NCBI GenBank assembly: GCA_025935275.1
Contig: JAICVP010000104.1
Coordinates: 1 to 7,233 of the forward strand
Origin: Thermoleophilia bacterium
GTDB lineage: Bacteria; Actinomycetota; Thermoleophilia; Gaiellales; Gaiellaceae
Reading direction: 5' to 3'
Length of the DNA: 7,233 nucleotides
Shown here: piece by piece, positions 1 through 5,558 of the stretch
How positions within the stretch are numbered: position 1 is the stretch's first letter
How the letters are laid out: each line of letters begins with the position of its first letter
Notes under the pieces: generated by a model
The model's database searches: none
The model's input: only the letters and a program-made list of their open reading frames with translations
Told to the model about the DNA's origin: nothing
Position numbers and translations under genes: made by a program

Positions 1-683
1 AGGGCCACCCGCTGGCCCAGCCGCAGGACGGTGATCCTGTCGGCCACCTCGAACACGTCATGCAGGTTGTGGGTCACGATCACGACGCCGAGATCCCGTT
101 CCGCCAGTCGCTTGACGAGATCGAGCACCTGGCGCGTCTGGGCGACGCCGAGCGCCGCGGTGGGCTCGTCGAGGATGACGAGCCGGGAGTCCCACATCAC
201 CGACTTCGCCACGGCGACGGCCTGCCGCTGGCCCCCCGAGAGCCCGGCGACGGTTTGCCGAACCGATTTGAGCGTCGTGACGGAGAGGCTGTCCAGCGTT
301 TCCCGCGCGGAGCGCTCCATGCTCGACTCATCGAGTATGAAACGGACGCGGGCCCGCTCCCGCCCCAGGAACATGTTGGCGACGACGTCGAGGTTGTCGG
401 CGAGCGCGAGATCCTGGTAGACGACCTCGATGCCGAGCTTGGCGGCGTCACGCGGACCGTGGACGTTGACGGCGGCCCCGTCGTAGCGCACCTCGCCCTC
501 GTCGAAGGGATAGATGCCGACGACGCTCTTGACGAGCGTCGACTTGCCGGCCCCGTTGTCGCCGACCAGGGCCATGACCTCGCCGCGGCGGACCTCGAAA
601 TCGACCCGGTAGAGCGCCTGGACGGCGCCGAAGGCCTTCGAGACCCCCCGAAGCTCGAGGAGAGGCGTGTCAGCAGTGGCCAT
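1..683 (-). CDS. Sugar ABC transporter ATP-binding protein (XylG/FrcA-like), 3' end cut off
   Basis: This is the cytoplasmic ATPase that should power import of the sugar bound by the upstream XylF-like lipoprotein. The visible 227 residues form one complete ABC domain: Walker A GDNGAGKST (41-49), Q-loop Q90, signature LSGGQ (148-152), Walker B LVILDE (168-173) with catalytic E173, and H-loop H205 in VTHN. All catalytic residues are intact. The coding frame leaves the window at position 1 just after this domain, so it is unclear whether this is a single-domain ATPase of about 260 aa (FrcA type) or the first half of a two-domain XylG/RbsA of about 500 aa. ATG at 683 is the first possible start, because an in-frame TAA lies two codons upstream. 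The start has no Shine-Dalgarno; CCTCCTAAGT precedes it instead. It lies 61 nt after the binding-protein gene in the same operon. Confidence 0.93.
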   Translation of the reverse strand, partial: MATADTPLLELRGVSKAFGAVQALYRVDFEVRRGEVMALVGDNGAGKSTLVKSVVGIYPFDEGEVRYDGAAVNVHGPRDAAKLGIEVVYQDLALADNLDVVANMFLGRERARVRFILDESSMERSARETLDSLSVTTLKSVRQTVAGLSGGQRQAVAVAKSVMWDSRLVILDEPTAALGVAQTRQVLDLVKRLAERDLGVVIVTHNLHDVFEVADRITVLRLGQRVA

Positions 684-697
684 TACTTAGGAGGAGG

Positions 698-723
698 GTG
701 GGAAGCGCCGAGGCGCCTCCCAC
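698..723 (-). promoter_or_regulatory. Intercistronic stem-loop between the binding-protein and ATPase genes
   Basis: In minus-strand RNA, GTGGGAGGCGC pairs with GCGCTTCCCAC around a CTCG loop, giving 11 bp including one G-U pair. On the plus strand that pair would be an A-C mismatch, so the structure favours the operon transcript. It begins 21 nt after the binding-protein stop and ends 14 nt before the ATPase ATG, with no U-tract. Such hairpins commonly stabilise the upstream message or partly terminate transcription, so that binding protein exceeds the transport subunits. That role is inferred here. Confidence 0.65.
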
Positions 724-744
724 ACTCCGTGCCTGTTTCCTCGC

Positions 745-1995
745 TTAGCTGTTCTCTTTGCAGAAGTCCGTATCGGCGGTGTCGCCGGTACAGACCTCCT
801 CGATCGTCCGGAAGTTGTCCGCGATGACCGTGTCGGCGATGTTGTCGACCGTCACGCCGATCGGCGACAACGCCAGGTACGGCACGACGCCGTCACCGGT
901 CGGGGAATCCGCCGGCTTGCCGTCGGCGGCCTTGATGCCGATCGTGTTCAGGTCGATCGCCTCGGCCGTCGCCGGGGAGAGCGATGCTGCGAAGTCCGGC
1001 TCCACCGCGGAGGGATCCTCCCCTGCGCACAGCGCCAGCGCTGCCTTCGCCGCGACCTCGGCTTCCGCCGCGATCGGCTTGTAGACGGTCATCGTTTGAT
1101 TGCCGAGCAGGATGTTCTGGATGCCGGCGGCGGACGCGTCCTGGCCGCTCAGTGGCACCGGCCCGACCCCGGCCGCGTCGAGGGCGTTGATCGCCTGCTG
1201 CGCGAGGTTGTCGTTGGCGGCGAACACCGCATCGACCTTGTTGTTGGAGTCGGTCAGGATCTGCTCCATGATTCCCTGACCCTCGCCGTTCGCGCCCCAT
1301 CCGGGCACGAACTGGTCGGCGACCAGCTTCCAGCTTCCGTCGGAGACGTGCTCCTGGACGGTGGCGTCGTAGCCATCCTTGAAGAGGAAGGCGTTGTTGT
1401 CCTCCTCGCCGCCGTTCAGTTCGACGACGTTCGCCGGGTCCTTGCCCAGATCATCGATCGCCGGCTCCAGGATTTCGGCCATCGTCGCACCGACCTGGAC
1501 GTTGTCGAAGCTCACGTAGACGGAGCCGCCGGAGCTGCCGGTGTTGAAACGGTCGTACTCGATCACGTCGACGCCGGCTTCCTTCGCCGAATCGATGATG
1601 GCGCCGCCGGAGCCCGTGTCGATGCTCGTCAGCACGATCACGCCCGCGTCGGCCGCGATCGCCTGCTCAGCCTGGGACTGCTGGGTCGCCGCGTCACCCT
1701 CGGCGTTGACGATGGTGTGCTTGGCTCCGGCATCGTTGAACGCCTTGTCGAAGTACGGACGGTCGTCGCTCTCCCAACGGGGCGAGCTCGCGCTGTCCGG
1801 CAGCAGAACCCAAATTTCCTTGTCACACGCTCCGCCCGAGGCCGCCGTGCCTGTTCCCGCGGCCCCCGTCGTACCCTCGTCGTCTCCACCGCAGCCGGCT
1901 GCCACTGCAGCCAGCGCCAGCACGAACGCTAGGAGGGCGAGCTGAAGTCGTCTTCGCGCCTTGCCCTCTGCTTTTCCAAACAGCAGTTCCCTCAC
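745..1995 (-). CDS. xylF: XylF-type sugar ABC transporter substrate-binding lipoprotein
   Basis: This is an extracytoplasmic sugar-binding protein that would deliver a monosaccharide, probably xylose or a similar sugar, to its ABC importer. It is 416 aa from GTG 1995. The N-terminus has basic KARRR (12-16), a hydrophobic stretch (17-33) and lipobox VAAGC with C35 as the lipidation site, then a Gly/Thr-rich linker to about residue 56. The periplasmic-binding fold (about 58-400) carries XylF-family blocks: RWESDD (73-78), YDR (147-149), SFDN (162-165), DNNA (199-202), AANDN (259-263), SGQDA (283-287) and QTMTVYKPI (300-308). C402 and C412 near the C-terminus could form a disulfide. GTG 1995 was chosen because AGGAGG lies 7 nt upstream; an in-frame ATG at 2040 lies upstream of that site and would put 15 residues before the signal peptide. 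The XylF family is clear; the actual sugar is inferred. Confidence 0.93.
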   Translation of the reverse strand: MRELLFGKAEGKARRRLQLALLAFVLALAAVAAGCGGDDEGTTGAAGTGTAASGGACDKEIWVLLPDSASSPRWESDDRPYFDKAFNDAGAKHTIVNAEGDAATQQSQAEQAIAADAGVIVLTSIDTGSGGAIIDSAKEAGVDVIEYDRFNTGSSGGSVYVSFDNVQVGATMAEILEPAIDDLGKDPANVVELNGGEEDNNAFLFKDGYDATVQEHVSDGSWKLVADQFVPGWGANGEGQGIMEQILTDSNNKVDAVFAANDNLAQQAINALDAAGVGPVPLSGQDASAAGIQNILLGNQTMTVYKPIAAEAEVAAKAALALCAGEDPSAVEPDFAASLSPATAEAIDLNTIGIKAADGKPADSPTGDGVVPYLALSPIGVTVDNIADTVIADNFRTIEEVCTGDTADTDFCKENS

Positions 1996-2012
1996 TCGTA
2001 TGCCTCCTAAGT
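1996..2012 (-). promoter_or_regulatory. Strong ribosome binding site of the XylF-like gene
   Basis: On the minus strand, ACTTAGGAGG is followed by CATACGA and then GTG. AGGAGG (2008-2003) is a perfect Shine-Dalgarno with 7-nt spacing, which fixes the GTG start at 1995. The 10-nt ACTTAGGAGG is the exact reverse complement of CCTCCTAAGT in front of the downstream ATPase start (minus strand, 694-685). Confidence 0.85.
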
Positions 2013-2039
2013 CGTCGGTAGGAGCCGCTTGATGGAGCA

Positions 2040-2068
2040 ACGCTACGGAGGTTGTGAGCGAAATTCAA
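2040..2068 (-). promoter_or_regulatory. Sigma-70-like promoter of the sugar ABC operon
   Basis: On the minus strand, TTGAAT (2068-2063) and TAGCGT (2045-2040) are separated by 17 nt. The -35 box has the TTGA core and the -10 box has the actinobacterial TAnnnT form. Transcription would start near 2033, giving a leader of about 37 nt that contains the AGGAGG site. This is prediction from sequence alone. Confidence 0.55.
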
Positions 2069-2086
2069 GGTTTCCAGCGGGTTTCC
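2069..2086. repeat. 11-bp-spaced direct repeat GGTTTCC, candidate operator
   Basis: GGTTTCC occurs at 2069-2075 and again at 2080-2086, start to start 11 bp apart, about one helical turn. The pair abuts the -35 box of the minus-strand ABC promoter and lies where the -35 of the plus-strand promoter would be. A regulator could bind the same DNA face twice here, but no cognate regulator gene is visible in the window. Confidence 0.35.
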
Positions 2087-2105
2087 GAGACTTCGCGGAC
2101 CCTGA

Positions 2106-2117
2106 TACGGTCGCCCC
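2106..2117 (+). promoter_or_regulatory. -10 box TACGGT placed for leaderless transcription of the stalk lipoprotein
   Basis: TACGGT (2106-2111) is followed by exactly 6 nt (CGCCCC) and then the GTG start at 2118. There is no Shine-Dalgarno. TAnnnT with 6-7 nt to the start codon is the usual actinobacterial arrangement in which the transcript begins at the start codon. The -35 region (TTTCCG, 2082-2087) is weak. Confidence 0.5.
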
Positions 2118-2648
2118 GTGAGGCTCCGGTCGACGGCCCGGACGGGCGCGCTTCTCGTCGCGGCGGCGGCGTCCGGTTATCTGCTCGGCGGCTGCGCAGG
2201 CGACGGGCTCGAGGGTTTCTCGGGAGCCACGGAGCTTCCGTCGGTCGCCCTTACGGAGGTCACCGTCCCAGACGTCACCATTCCCACGATTCCGGACGTC
2301 ACGGTGCCCACGCTCCCGGACATCGGGGGCGACACCACGGACGAAGAGCCGACGACTCCCGAGCCCGCTACGACGCGGGAGGACAGCACGACGATCGTGG
2401 AGACGGAGACGGAAATCGGAACGGAGACGGAGACGGAATCGGAGACGGAGACGGTGACCGTTCCCACCGAAACCGCGGTCGCAGCGCCGACACTTTCCGA
2501 GACGACTCCCGCGGATACCTCGTCCGAGGACAGCAATCTGTGGGCGTGGACGGCCCTCGCGGTGGCCTTGCTCGCTGCGGCCGGAATCCTCGCCTATGTG
2601 CTCTGGAGACGGCGGCGCGACGAAGAGGGCGGCGAGGGCGGGCCATGA
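2118..2648 (+). CDS. Predicted surface-stalk lipoprotein with repeats and C-terminal membrane anchor
   Basis: I do not recognise this as a named family. It encodes 176 aa from GTG 2118. The N-terminus is a signal peptide (about 8-25) with a lipobox-like LLGGC and candidate lipidation residue C26. A low-complexity, Thr/Glu/Pro-rich, acidic segment (about 40-138) contains two repeat arrays: PDVT(I/V)PT(I/L) at 51-66 and a TE-rich tract at 95-112. One hydrophobic helix (about 141-163) is followed by RRRR and an acidic tail, predicting an outside stalk held by a C-terminal membrane helix. Such segments in surface proteins often act as spacers through cell wall; here that is inference. The stop overlaps the ATG of the phosphoribosyltransferase gene (ATGA), so the two are probably translationally coupled. 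The Thr-rich stalk could be glycosylated, but nothing shows it. Confidence 0.8.
   Translation: MRLRSTARTGALLVAAAASGYLLGGCAGDGLEGFSGATELPSVALTEVTVPDVTIPTIPDVTVPTLPDIGGDTTDEEPTTPEPATTREDSTTIVETETEIGTETETESETETVTVPTETAVAAPTLSETTPADTSSEDSNLWAWTALAVALLAAAGILAYVLWRRRRDEEGGEGGP
2268..2324 (+). repeat. 24-bp repeat array encoding PDVT(I/V)PT(I/L)
   Basis: Two 24-bp units (2268-2291 and 2292-2315) and a partial third encode PDVTIPTI, PDVTVPTL and PDI within the stalk protein. The copies differ mostly at third positions, so this array is older or more diverged than the second one downstream. Confidence 0.7.
2400..2453 (+). repeat. 24-bp tandem repeat built from GAGACG hexamers (Thr-Glu tract)
   Basis: Unit 1 (2400-2423) and unit 2 (2424-2447) are each 24 bp, followed by one more GAGACG (2448-2453). 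Relative to unit 2, unit 1 has one extra A and one missing G a few bases later, so the frame is restored and ESET becomes EIGT. The rest is identical. This suggests recent slipped-strand duplication. Confidence 0.8.
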
Positions 2649-3151
2649 GCGGCGAACGCGAAGTCATGACCTGGGACGACCTCGGCGAAGGCGCGCGCGA
2701 CCTGGCCGAGCGGATACACGCCGACGGCTACGAGCCCGACGTCATCCTCGCCATCGCGCGCGGAGGGCTTCTTGTCGCCGGGGCGCTCGGCTACGCGCTC
2801 GGCGTCAAGAACACCTACACGATGAACGTCGAGTTCTACACCGGGGTGGACGAGCGCCTGCCGGCGCCGATGATCCTCCCTCCCGTCCCCGAGCTCATCG
2901 ACCTCGCCGAAGCGAGGCTCCTCATCGCGGACGATGTCGCGGACACGGGCCGGACGCTGGCACTGGTGCGCGACTTCTGCGCCGGCAAGGTCTCCGAGGT
3001 TCGCACCGCCGTCCTCTACGAGAAACCGACTTCCGTCGTCGCCTGCGACTACGTCTGGCGCACGACCTCTGCCTGGATCACCTTCCCGTGGAGCGCGCTC
3101 CCGCCCGTCACCGAGGCGCTCGTGCAGCCGGGGCGCCCCGTGAGCGGCTAG
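2645..3151 (+). CDS. Phosphoribosyltransferase (COG2236-like, type I PRTase fold)
   Basis: This is a cytoplasmic 168-aa type I phosphoribosyltransferase, the fold that joins a base to phosphoribosyl pyrophosphate in purine and pyrimidine salvage. The PRPP-binding loop is LLIADDVADTGRTL (92-105) with D96/D97, and the early PRTase block is AIARGGLL (36-43). The C-terminal block TTSAWITFPW (140-149) is typical of the small xanthine/hypoxanthine PRTase-like group. The base specificity cannot be read from this sequence; xanthine or hypoxanthine is a family guess. ATG 2645 overlaps the TGA of the stalk gene (ATGA) and has a G-rich stretch before it; M8 (ATG 2666) is a less likely alternative. The TAG stop lies in CTAG, which also contains the stop of the convergent phospholipase D-like gene. 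Coupling to a surface protein is unusual for a salvage enzyme. Confidence 0.88.
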   Translation: MSGEREVMTWDDLGEGARDLAERIHADGYEPDVILAIARGGLLVAGALGYALGVKNTYTMNVEFYTGVDERLPAPMILPPVPELIDLAEARLLIADDVADTGRTLALVRDFCAGKVSEVRTAVLYEKPTSVVACDYVWRTTSAWITFPWSALPPVTEALVQPGRPVSG

Positions 3152-4296
3152 AGCAGCGGCGAGATGGCCGCGAAGGCGGTCGCCTTCGCGCGCGGCTTGA
3201 GCCCCGTCAGCTCGGTGCCGGGCCGCGAGACCTCCTCCGCCGGAGCGCTGAAGCGCTCGTCGAACTGCGCCGCGAGCGCCTTCGACTTGACGAGGAGGTC
3301 GATCTCGAAGAACCGCTTGAGGCTCCACGCCTCGAGGTTGCAGGTTCCCGCCAGCACCTCTTCCCCATCGCGCACGAACGCCTTCGCGTGCAGCATCGTC
3401 GGGTACTCGAGGATGCGCACGCCGGCCTCGATCAGCTTCCCGTGGTGGAACTGCTGCGCCGCGGCGCAGGCCCAGTTGTTCGCGTTGGCCGGGACGAAGA
3501 GCCGCACGCGCACGCCCCGGCGGGCCGCCCCCGCCATCCGGTTGATCATTCCGCGGTCGGTCACGTAGGGGTTGACCACGTCCAGGGTCTCGGTGGCGCC
3601 GCCCAGCATCCGCGCGATCTGGTCGGTGATCGGCCGGTACCTGCCCGGCGCGTTGTGCAGCACGACCGCCGGCAGCTCGCCTTCGCTCTCGTCCGGGAAG
3701 AGTCCGGCGAGCTCGTCCCGCGGAATCTCACCGCCGAGCCAGCGGAAGCTCGCGATGAAGACGAGCTGGAGCTGGGACACGACCGGCCCCGTCACCCGCA
3801 GGAAGAGGTCGTGGAAGCGGCCGTCCTGGAAATGGTCTTCGATGCCCGCGCCGCCGACCCAGCCGGTGCGCCCGTCCACGAGGACGACCTTGCGGTGGTC
3901 GATGTGGCCGAGCCCCGCGAGGTTCCAGTGCAGCGCGCCGTCGCCTCCGAGCAGCCCGTGGGCAGATCGGGGCTTCGTCGCGCGGACGACGCAGACCTCG
4001 ATGCCGCCGGCGGTCAGCTTTTCGTAGTGCTCGCGGGCGCCTTCCTCCGGAGCCGATCCCTGGCGGTCGACCACGAGCCGGACCGGCACGCCCTCCTTTG
4101 CCTTGCGAATCAGCGTCTCGGCAAAGCCGTCGCCCACGATCCCCGGGCGGAAGCCGAACTGGTTGATGTGCACGGACGTCTTCGCCGATTCGATGTCGGC
4201 GAGCATCGGCGGATAGAACTGCTCGCCCTCGACCAGGACCTCCGCGGTGGCGGCGCTCGACCCGTCGAAGGCGAGCGCCAGGTCGTCGATCCGCAC
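3148..4296 (-). CDS. Phospholipase D / cardiolipin synthase-like protein with two HKD motifs
   Basis: This PLD-superfamily enzyme probably transfers or hydrolyses a phosphatidyl group in phospholipid metabolism. From GTG 4296 it has 382 aa. Both catalytic motifs are intact: H134-x-K136-x4-D141 followed by VGGAG, and H303-x-K305-x4-D310 followed by AGTCN. Two motifs in one chain form a complete active site. It has no N-terminal membrane helices, so its size and layout resemble ClsB-type rather than ClsA-type cardiolipin synthases. The start is uncertain: GTG 4296 lacks a Shine-Dalgarno and is the only ATG, GTG, TTG or CTG in frame between it and the upstream gene's stop, yet the preceding 26 codons look coding. 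The gene follows the small Cys-motif gene on the same strand and converges on the PRTase gene with overlapping stops. Cardiolipin synthase versus another PLD activity is not settled. Confidence 0.9.
   Translation of the reverse strand: MRIDDLALAFDGSSAATAEVLVEGEQFYPPMLADIESAKTSVHINQFGFRPGIVGDGFAETLIRKAKEGVPVRLVVDRQGSAPEEGAREHYEKLTAGGIEVCVVRATKPRSAHGLLGGDGALHWNLAGLGHIDHRKVVLVDGRTGWVGGAGIEDHFQDGRFHDLFLRVTGPVVSQLQLVFIASFRWLGGEIPRDELAGLFPDESEGELPAVVLHNAPGRYRPITDQIARMLGGATETLDVVNPYVTDRGMINRMAGAARRGVRVRLFVPANANNWACAAAQQFHHGKLIEAGVRILEYPTMLHAKAFVRDGEEVLAGTCNLEAWSLKRFFEIDLLVKSKALAAQFDERFSAPAEEVSRPGTELTGLKPRAKATAFAAISPLL
3169..3190. terminator. Strong hairpin at the convergent gene junction, terminator-like without U-tract
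   Basis: CGCGAAGGCG (3169-3178) and CGCCTTCGCG (3181-3190) are perfect reverse complements; about 9 bp can form with a GGTC loop. The hairpin lies 18 nt after the PRTase stop and inside the last codons of the phospholipase D-like gene. There is no T-run on either side. It could slow or end transcription from both directions, but the base pairing could also be a by-product of GC-rich codons. Confidence 0.45.
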
Positions 4297-4387
4297 CGGG
4301 CGCGCGACGAGCCGCTCGGCGTGGGCGCGAAGCGCCTGATTGGAAACCGGGTTGCCGAGCGCCTTCGACCTTATGACGGCCGCCTTG

Positions 4388-4675
4388 CTACGAGCCGGTG
4401 GGTACGACGTAGAGCGGGACGCCGTCGAGCTGCACGACGGAGAAGCGCGTGTCCGTTTCCACGATGTGGTCAGTGTCGAGCTCGTGGCCCGGCTTCACCC
4501 AGAATCGGCTCGGACGCGAGCCGCGCCGCACGCGCTCATCTGCGGTGAGCTCGAGCTTCGCGTTGCAGCGGAGATCCGCACACTCGCAGCCGAAGCTCGA
4601 TCCCGCAGCCGCCTCGTCGTTCTTGGTGGCCTTCATCCGGTGGTTCAACGCCGCTTCGCGCTCTTTGATGGTCAT
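4388..4675 (-). CDS. Small conserved-type protein with CxCx4C motif, unknown function
   Basis: This 95-aa soluble protein has no function I can name. A short helical, charged N-terminus (1-24) leads to FGCECADLRC (28-37), giving C30, C32 and C37, then KLELTADE (40-47), then FWVKPGHE (58-65) and HIVE-D (70-75). The order F-x-CEC-x4-C, LT-x-x-E, F-V-x-PGHE, VVE resembles a family of hypothetical proteins I have seen in actinobacteria; that is recognition from memory. Three Cys plus H64 could bind a metal, but this is unproven. ATG 4675 was chosen because AAGGGGG lies 4 nt upstream; the frame stays open to 4861, but that extension reads unlike a protein. The gene is followed after 91 nt by the phospholipase D-like gene on the same strand, so they may be co-transcribed. 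Confidence 0.75.
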   Translation of the reverse strand: MTIKEREAALNHRMKATKNDEAAAGSSFGCECADLRCNAKLELTADERVRRGSRPSRFWVKPGHELDTDHIVETDTRFSVVQLDGVPLYVVPTGS

Positions 4676-4827
4676 GGATCCCCCTTGGTGAAGTTCGCCG
4701 GGGAGCACCTCTACCGAACTCGCCGGTCTCAGCGTTCGAAAGGGTGGGCGCGAGAGAAGGACTGCCGCGACGCTGCACTCAGTGTAGGCCATGAAAGAGC
4801 GCGTGGCCGCTGGGATTGTCGTGCGCG

Positions 4828-4839
4828 TACAGTGTCGTG
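4828..4839 (+). promoter_or_regulatory. -10 box TACAGT placed for leaderless transcription of trhA
   Basis: TACAGT (4828-4833) is followed by exactly 6 nt (GTCGTG) and the ATG at 4840. No Shine-Dalgarno precedes the start. The -35 position (TGGCCG, 4804-4809) is not recognisable. The geometry is the same as before the genes at 2118 and 6343. The rest of the 164-base divergent region (4676-4839) shows nothing else convincing. Confidence 0.5.
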
Positions 4840-5493
4840 ATGGGAACGCCTCCACTGCCACGCGTGAAGCCCAGGCTCCGGGGCGTCTTCCACGAGATCG
4901 GCTTCTACGTAGCCGTCGCGGCCGGCGTCCCCCTCGTCCTCACGGCCGAGGAGGGTCGCGCCAGGTTTGCTGCAACGGTGTTCGCGTGTTGCCTTGCGGC
5001 CTGCTTCGGGGCGAGCGCCCTCTACCACCGCCCGACCTGGGCACCCGCCGCGCGCCTCTGGCTCGCCCGGCTCGACCATGCTGCTCTGTACCTCCTCATC
5101 GCGGGCACCTACACCCCGTTCGGGCTTCTGGTCATGTCCAAGGGATGGGCCATCCCGGTGCTCTCGGTCGTCTGGGGCGGCGCCATCATCGCCATCGCGT
5201 TGAAGCTCTTCTGGACGGGAACGCCGAAGTGGCTTTCTGCTGCGATCGGCCTCGTCCTCGGATGGGTCGGCGTCGTCGCGTTCCCGCAGCTCCTGCAGCT
5301 GGACTGGGCGGGCCTGCTGCTCGTCCTCGCCGGCGGGCTGCTCTACTCGGCGGGGGCGATCGTGTACGCCCTCCGCCGTCCGGACCCCGTGCCGGGAGTG
5401 TTCGGCTACCACGAGCTCTTCCACGTGTTCACGCTCGCTGCGGCCGCCTGCCAGTTCGCGGCCATCGCCTTCTACGTCCTGCCCCGAGCCTAG
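4840..5493 (+). CDS. trhA: Hemolysin III / PAQR family membrane protein (TrhA-like)
   Basis: This is an integral membrane protein of the PAQR superfamily, whose bacterial members (YqfA/TrhA, hemolysin III) are linked to membrane fluidity homeostasis and have a hydrolase-like zinc site. The 217-aa length and roughly seven hydrophobic segments match the family. Motifs in order are RGVFHE (14-19), SALYH (59-63) with S59 and H63, LDH (78-80) with D79, GTYTPF (89-94) and HELFH (191-195) with H191 and H195. These S, H, D and HxxxH positions are the conserved zinc-site residues. ATG 4840 is preferred from the -10 box 6 nt upstream; GTG 4837 and TTG 4816 are in-frame alternatives. It is divergent from the Cys-motif gene and 65 nt ahead of the DUF899 gene, which has its own promoter signal. 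Despite the family name, hemolytic activity should not be assumed. Confidence 0.93.
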   Translation: MGTPPLPRVKPRLRGVFHEIGFYVAVAAGVPLVLTAEEGRARFAATVFACCLAACFGASALYHRPTWAPAARLWLARLDHAALYLLIAGTYTPFGLLVMSKGWAIPVLSVVWGGAIIAIALKLFWTGTPKWLSAAIGLVLGWVGVVAFPQLLQLDWAGLLLVLAGGLLYSAGAIVYALRRPDPVPGVFGYHELFHVFTLAAAACQFAAIAFYVLPRA

Positions 5494-5524
5494 GGCCGAG
5501 CGGGCGATTCGGTCGCAGCGCCGG

Positions 5525-5558
5525 TAGCGTGCGCTTGACCGATCAGAGGGGGACGCTG
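5525..5558 (+). promoter_or_regulatory. -10 box and ribosome binding site of the DUF899 gene
   Basis: TAGCGT (5525-5530), the same hexamer as the -10 box of the sugar operon, would start transcription near 5537. GAGGGGG (5546-5552) then lies 6 nt before ATG 5559 and fixes that start. No clear -35 box is visible. Unlike the three leaderless-type genes, this gene has a short leader with a Shine-Dalgarno. Confidence 0.5.

Noticed and set aside
1096..1932. A 278-codon plus-strand open frame
   Set aside because: It is a shadow of the XylF-like gene, with no Shine-Dalgarno-supported start or recognisable domain.
1996..2040. N-terminal extension of the XylF-like protein to ATG 2040
   Set aside because: It would put the AGGAGG site inside the gene, add 15 residues before the signal peptide, and place the start at the predicted -10 box.
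2596..4548. A 650-codon plus-strand open frame
   Set aside because: It overlaps the PRTase in another frame and runs antisense to the phospholipase D-like gene; the product is Arg/Ala-rich with no motifs, while the opposite frames have intact catalytic motifs.
4715..4738. CGAAC/GTTCG inverted repeat in the divergent intergenic region
   Set aside because: A 5-bp stem with a long loop is expected by chance at this GC content.
4676..4861. Upstream extension of the small Cys-motif gene
   Set aside because: The extra residues read as random high-GC translation, and ATG 4675 has its own AAGGGGG site.
4840..5493. Treating the hemolysin III protein as a toxin
   Set aside because: The PAQR motifs point to a membrane-homeostasis family; nothing in the sequence supports cytolytic activity.
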